A stretch of DNA of 64,000 bases from Pseudomonas sp. St316 (GTDB taxonomy: Bacteria > Pseudomonadota > Gammaproteobacteria > Pseudomonadales > Pseudomonadaceae): the NCBI RefSeq assembly GCF_018325905.1, contig NZ_AP021901.1, positions 3,844,001-3,908,000 on the forward strand, in the 5' to 3' direction. The notes beneath the pieces are model-generated. The model was not told the origin of the DNA and made no database searches. It saw only the letters and a list, made by a program, of their open reading frames with translations. Position 1 is the stretch's first letter, and each line of letters begins with the position of its first letter. This document shows positions 59,934 through 64,000 of this stretch, in pieces. Both the position numbers and the translations under genes were made by a program.

Positions 59934-61583
59934 ATGGATCTGTTGTTACTCATGGCTAAACGCTCATGGCGCGCACTGCTGGTGGCGACCCTGACGGGGC
60001 TGACCTGCGGCCTCGCAGCGGCCAGCCTGATCGCCAACATCAACCACAGCCTGGAGGTGTTCGATAAACTGCGCCCGGTGGATGGCCTGCTCTTCGCCGG
60101 CCTCGTGGTATTGGTCGCGGTGTCGCGGATCATCTCCGACATCAGCCTGCTACGCCTGGGCCAGGCCGCGGTCAACGACATGCGTCTGCACCTGAGCGCC
60201 AAGCTGATCGACACGCCCTACGCGCAATTGCAGCGCCTGGGCAAACATCGCCTGCTGGCAATGCTCACCGACGATACGCAAACCATCAGCCAGGCGGTGG
60301 AGTTGGTGCCGATCCTGCTGGTCAACGTCGGGATCATCGCCGCGTGCCTCGGCTACCTGGGCTGGCTCAGCATGCCGCTGCTGGGCCTGACGCTGCTGCT
60401 GATCGCCCTGGGCAGCCTGAGCTTTCACTGGCCGCAACGCCGGGCACTGACCTCGATCTCCCGCGCTCGCGAGCTCAAGGACCAGTTGTTCAATCAATAT
60501 CGCCTGCTCACCGATGGCAGCAAGGAACTGCAACTCAACCATCCACGCAGGCAACATTTCTTCACCCGCCTGCTGATACCGGTGAGCCAGCAATACCGCC
60601 GCGATTTCGTACGCGGCATGAGCATCTACGCCCTGGTCCTGAACTGGGGCAATGCGGTGTTCTACATGCTGATCGGCGTGGTGCTGTTCGCCGCGCCGCA
60701 TTTCATCGACCTGGGCGTGAACCTGGTCACTGGCTATATCCTGGCGATCCTCTACATGATCACGCCGCTGTCGGAACTGATGCACGCCTTGCCGACCCTC
60801 GGCCGGGCCAGCGTGGCCCTGAACAAGATCCGCGCCCTGGAAGGCCAGATGCAAACCGCTGACGAGGGTATCGAGACGATCTCGCCGACCCAGGTCCGCA
60901 GGCTGGTGTGCCGCCAGGTCAGCCACACTTACTATCGCGAGCGCGAGGACGGGCATTTCACCCTGGGGCCCATCGACCTGACCCTCAATGCCGGCGAAGT
61001 GGTGTTCCTCACCGGCGGCAACGGCAGCGGCAAGACCACCCTGGCCATGCTGCTGACCGGGCTGTACCGGCCGGAAAGCGGCGACATCATGCTCGACGAA
61101 CAAGTGTCCTCGAACAACGACAACCACCATTACCGGCAACACTTCTCGGCGATCTTCACCGACTTCTGCCTGTTCGAAAACCTGTTCGATGGCGACGATC
61201 CACACCTGGTGAAACAGGCACAGGATTACCTGGTGCACTTGCAACTGGACCACAAGGTGAAAATCGAGGAAGGCAAGCTGACGACGCTGGCGCTGTCCAC
61301 CGGGCAGCGCAAGCGCCTGGCGCTGCTCAGCGCGTACCTGGATGATCGCCCTTGCTACCTGTTCGACGAATGGGCCGCCGACCAGGATCCGGTGTTCAAG
61401 CACTTTTTCTACACCCGGATCCTGCCGGACCTGCGCGAGCGCGGCAAACTGTTGATCGTCATCTCCCACGACGACGCCTACTTCGGCCTGGCCGACCGGG
61501 TGATTCGCGTCGAGCATGGCAACGTCAACGAAATCGCTCCCAAGCCTTACGCCGCGCCCCTGGCGCAAATGCTGTCCACTTGA
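59934..61583 (+). CDS. Peptide/siderophore ABC exporter, SyrD/PvdE type
   Basis: A 549-residue half-transporter with six membrane helices in the first about 310 residues and an ATPase domain after it: Walker A TGGNGSGKTTLAML (about 360), signature LSTGQRKRLAL, Walker B CYLFDEWAAD, and switch HDD. The family (cyclic peptide/siderophore export) moves NRPS products or precursors to the periplasm. The start at 59934 follows the NRPS stop by one base; an earlier ATG in the NRPS is rejected. It is the last gene of the biosynthetic run and is followed by a REP doublet. Confidence 0.9.
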   Translation: MDLLLLMAKRSWRALLVATLTGLTCGLAAASLIANINHSLEVFDKLRPVDGLLFAGLVVLVAVSRIISDISLLRLGQAAVNDMRLHLSAKLIDTPYAQLQRLGKHRLLAMLTDDTQTISQAVELVPILLVNVGIIAACLGYLGWLSMPLLGLTLLLIALGSLSFHWPQRRALTSISRARELKDQLFNQYRLLTDGSKELQLNHPRRQHFFTRLLIPVSQQYRRDFVRGMSIYALVLNWGNAVFYMLIGVVLFAAPHFIDLGVNLVTGYILAILYMITPLSELMHALPTLGRASVALNKIRALEGQMQTADEGIETISPTQVRRLVCRQVSHTYYREREDGHFTLGPIDLTLNAGEVVFLTGGNGSGKTTLAMLLTGLYRPESGDIMLDEQVSSNNDNHHYRQHFSAIFTDFCLFENLFDGDDPHLVKQAQDYLVHLQLDHKVKIEEGKLTTLALSTGQRKRLALLSAYLDDRPCYLFDEWAADQDPVFKHFFYTRILPDLRERGKLLIVISHDDAYFGLADRVIRVEHGNVNEIAPKPYAAPLAQMLST

Positions 61584-61621
61584 GCATGCGCCCACGATTG
61601 GAGGGCAGCCCCCAGCCTGAA

Positions 61622-61711
61622 TGTGGGAGCGCGCTGGCTCGCGATGGCGTCGACACATTCAGCATTGATGCAAGCTGAGCCACCGCTATCGCGAGCAAGC
61701 TCGCTCCCACA
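61622..61711. repeat. Single REP doublet (BIME-like)
   Basis: TGTGGGAGCGCGCTGGCTCG faces ATCGCGAGCAAGCTCGCTCC. It lies between the convergent exporter and reductase genes. Confidence 0.88.
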
Positions 61712-61753
61712 GGGCGAGGCTGTGCCAGAAAAAAGCCCTACCTGCGCTCAACC

Positions 61754-62562
61754 CTACTCATAGATGTATTGCAGGTAGCTGATCTGTTCAGCCACCGGCA
61801 GGCGGTGCAGCTTGGGGCAGGATTCGCAGAGCACCGGCGGTTGGCCTTCGACCGGTTCGTGCAGTTGGTAATGCAGGCAGCAATGCCGGCGCAAGGGCAA
61901 GCTGGGGCAAATCTGCGGCGCCGGTGATTCGACCATGCGTTGCAAGCCCCGCAACTTCAAGCGGCCGTTGTTCACGGTGACCTGTTCCAGCCACTGGTGC
62001 GCCTCGGCGAAACCGTCCCTGGACAGGTCGGGGTCCATCCTGGCGAACGCGCCGTCCCAGATGGCGACGAAGTTGCCCCACAATATCTTCGGAGCCAGGC
62101 CGCCGGCGGCGGCCAAGGTGCTGAACAGCGGCGCCAGGTGCTCGTGGATCAATCGCGACCAGTACGCGGCACGATCATCCACCTCCAAAGCCGACAGCCC
62201 GGTAGCCAGGTCCAGCGCCGCAGGTTGACCGTCGTCGTGCAGCAGCCGCGCGTCCTCGCCCCAGAACTCGATGGCGCAGTGACGCGTCAGTACGCAGGCC
62301 AGGGTTGCCGGCAGGACAATGCTCATGTAGTTCATCGACCACTGCGATACCACGGCGGCGCGGTTCACCCCGGGTAACGCAGGGCAAACCGGCTCAGCAA
62401 GGGTTGCAGTACGGCAGGCTCGGCAAGCTGGCTCAACGCGATGGCAGGCTGGTCGCCAGGTGCCTGCCGGATAACCCGCTGTATCGGCGGCCAGGCCTGG
62501 TTAAGCCATTCTGGAAATTCGATAACGGGGCTCCCGTGGCTTTCCCTAATTAATGCAAACGA
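61754..62562 (-). CDS. FhuF-type ferric-siderophore reductase, apparent frameshift near the N-terminal third
   Basis: Cytosolic [2Fe-2S] protein that would release iron by reducing the ferric siderophore. The C-terminal cluster ligands are clear: RRHCCLHYQL...LCESCPK. The frame 62368-61754 starts only at an internal GTG (VNRAAVVSQWSMNYMSI). Just upstream a second frame carries the missing part (FPEWLNQAWPPIQRVIRQ...LLSRFALRYPG) and stops at a TGA inside GGGGTGAAC; one extra G would join them as RYPGVNRAAV. The true start is unclear: the upstream frame is open to 62562 but has no ATG or GTG, only a TTG at 62436. Divergent from the next gene over a possible Fur site. Confidence 0.7.
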
Positions 62563-62570
62563 TTAGCATT
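62552..62570. promoter_or_regulatory. Possible Fur box between reductase and ABC protein genes
   Basis: AATGCAAACGATTAGCATT is an inverted repeat (AATGC-N9-GCATT) with a core resembling the Fur consensus AATGATAATCATT at about 10 of 13 positions. It lies between divergent iron-uptake genes, where iron control is expected. Confidence 0.4.
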
Positions 62571-62635
62571 GGCTGATCCTATCCTCCCGCCCCGGCAAAC
62601 TCAACGTCGTTAGCGACCAGGCTTACCAAGACCCC

Positions 62636-64000
62636 ATGCACACACTTCGCAATTTCTGGCGTCTCGCGCGGCCTTTCTGGGCCTCCGAGGAAAAGTACCC
62701 GGCCCTGTTGCTGTTGTTGGCCACCGTGCTGATGACCCTGTGCCTGGTCGGCGTCAATATCCTCACCAATTTCTGGAACCTGCATTTCTATAACGCCTTG
62801 CAGGCCCTGGATTACCACGGCTTCCTGGTGGGCAGCCTGCAATTCATCCTGCTGCAGATCGGCATGGCCGCCTTCACCGTGGGTGCGTTCCACTTCCAGC
62901 AGAAGCTGACCATCCGCTGGCGGCGCTGGGCGACTCGCAACCTGCTCGATCAATGGCTGGGCAGCCAGCGCTACCAGAAACTGAAGCTGACCGAGACCGA
63001 CGTCGACAACCCCGATCAGCGGATCGCCGAGGACATCGACCTGTTTATCGTCAAGTCACTCAAGTTGAGCCTGGGCCTGTTGACGTCGGTGGTGTCGCTG
63101 TTTTCCTTCCTGCATATCCTCTGGCAGGCCTCCAGCCTCGTCAGTGTGCCGTTCAACGACCAATCGGTGGTCATTCCCGGGCTGCTGGTGTGGGTCGCCT
63201 TGGTGTATGCGCTGGCGGGCACTGGCCTGGCCTTCTGGCTGGGCCGCGCGCTGCCCAGCCTCAATTTCATGCAACAGCGGCGTGAAGCGGATTTTCGTTT
63301 CTCGCTCATCCGCCTGCGGGAGAACGCTGATTCGGTGGCGCAATACCGGGGCGAGGTCGTGGAGAACGAACGCTTCAACCAACGCCTGGAGGCGGCGCTG
63401 GAAAATTTCTGGGCGCTGGTGAAGAAACAGAAGCTGATCATGGGCTACTCGACTTTCTACTTGCGCAGCGCGACGGTCATTCCGATGTTCATCATGGCGC
63501 CACAGTTCTTTGCCGGCGCCTTTCCCCTCGGCCGCCTGACCCAGATAAGCGCGGCCTTCGGCGAAGTGCACGCGGCCATCGCCTACCTGGTGAGCGTGTT
63601 CCCGGAGCTGTCGGAATGGAAGTCGGTGATCGACCGGCTGGTCGGTTTCCAGGAGCGCCTGGAGAACGTTGAGGTCAAGTCCCAGGTCAGGCACGAGCAA
63701 CAGGCCAGCGGCCTCGACATCAAGGACCTGGACATCTGGCTGCCGAACGGCCGGCCGTTGTTCAAAGGCTTCAACCTTTCCCTCAAGCCCGGTGACAGCC
63801 TGATGATCAGCGCGCCGTCCGGTTACGGCAAATCGACGCTGATCCGCACGATTACCGGGCTTTGGCATCACGCTCGCGGTTCAAGTTGTTATGACCGTGA
63901 GCGCGCCCTGACACTTTCGCAAAAACCCTACCTGCCGTTGGGCAGCCTGCGCGACGCGCTCTGGTACCCCAACCCACCCCGTGGCGAAGAGGATGACGCG
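62636..64000 (+). CDS. YddA/SbmA-type ABC transporter (membrane-ATPase fusion), truncated by window edge
   Basis: At least 455 residues, running off the right edge. The N-terminal part has about six helices (FWASEEKYPALLLLLATVLM, ILTNFWNLHFYNALQ) in the SbmA/BacA/YddA style. The ATPase starts around residue 360 with Walker A SAPSGYGKSTLIRTITGLW and a later SQKPYLPLGSLRDALWYP typical of YddA-type proteins. Proteins of this type sit in several Pseudomonas siderophore loci and may import the ferric lipopeptide across the inner membrane; direction of transport is not shown by the sequence. Confidence 0.85.
   Translation, partial: MHTLRNFWRLARPFWASEEKYPALLLLLATVLMTLCLVGVNILTNFWNLHFYNALQALDYHGFLVGSLQFILLQIGMAAFTVGAFHFQQKLTIRWRRWATRNLLDQWLGSQRYQKLKLTETDVDNPDQRIAEDIDLFIVKSLKLSLGLLTSVVSLFSFLHILWQASSLVSVPFNDQSVVIPGLLVWVALVYALAGTGLAFWLGRALPSLNFMQQRREADFRFSLIRLRENADSVAQYRGEVVENERFNQRLEAALENFWALVKKQKLIMGYSTFYLRSATVIPMFIMAPQFFAGAFPLGRLTQISAAFGEVHAAIAYLVSVFPELSEWKSVIDRLVGFQERLENVEVKSQVRHEQQASGLDIKDLDIWLPNGRPLFKGFNLSLKPGDSLMISAPSGYGKSTLIRTITGLWHHARGSSCYDRERALTLSQKPYLPLGSLRDALWYPNPPRGEEDDA

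Overview
The window looks like a chromosome segment of a fluorescent Pseudomonas (P. fluorescens / P. corrugata type). The evidence is the coding style and GC content of the flanking genes, REP palindromes of the GTGGGAGCGAGCTTGCTCGCGAT type, Pseudomonas-type small genes such as DUF3077, and a large siderophore NRPS locus that fits the corrugatin / ornicorrugatin / histicorrugatin family. That family is known from this genus.

Layout. (1) 1-5.8 kb holds ordinary chromosomal genes: the end of an aldo/keto reductase, a membrane diguanylate cyclase between two related periplasmic solute-binding proteins, a YghU-type glutathione transferase, and a convergent flavin monooxygenase. (2) 5.9-6.3 kb is a short microsatellite followed by a tandem array of REP doublets with a 135 bp period. 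(3) 6.3-16.7 kb is an AT-richer accessory island. It has a secreted protein gene at its left edge and a broken fragment related to that gene's 5' end at its right edge. Between them lie about a dozen small genes, all on the minus strand. Most look like orphan immunity proteins, downstream of a decayed polymorphic-toxin C-terminus. A roughly 125 bp element with inverted GGGGACAGACCACGTTTTC ends lies at most gene junctions. IS4- and IS5-family fragments are scattered through the island, and a strongly structured segment (candidate RNA) precedes the DUF3077 gene. (4) 16.8-19.3 kb holds a cytosolic FIST-domain chemoreceptor and a second REP array (134 bp period). (5) 19.3-64 kb is the siderophore locus.

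Siderophore logic. dat (diaminobutyrate aminotransferase) and a TonB-dependent receptor lie on the minus strand, divergent from the biosynthetic run across a candidate Fur box. The plus-strand run is: SyrP-type hydroxylase; fatty acyl-AMP ligase-T-C; second SyrP-type hydroxylase; NRPS of 1 module; NRPS of 4 modules with an epimerase; NRPS of 2 modules with a C-terminal fused hydroxylase; NRPS of 1 module with thioesterase; SyrD/PvdE-type ABC exporter. My hand-extracted specificity codes predict acyl-(OH)His-Dab-X-Ser-(D)Ser-(OH)Asp-Dab-(OH)Asp. That is eight residues with two or three hydroxy-acid iron ligands, where X is unassigned. A FhuF-type ferric reductase and a YddA/SbmA-type ABC protein follow, again divergent around a possible Fur site; the latter runs off the window.

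Three genes of the siderophore locus (both long NRPSs and the reductase) are each interrupted by an apparent one-base deletion in or beside a C or G run. Sequencing error and real inactivation cannot be told apart from the sequence alone. I saw no tRNA, rRNA, CRISPR array, or siderophore sigma factor in the window.
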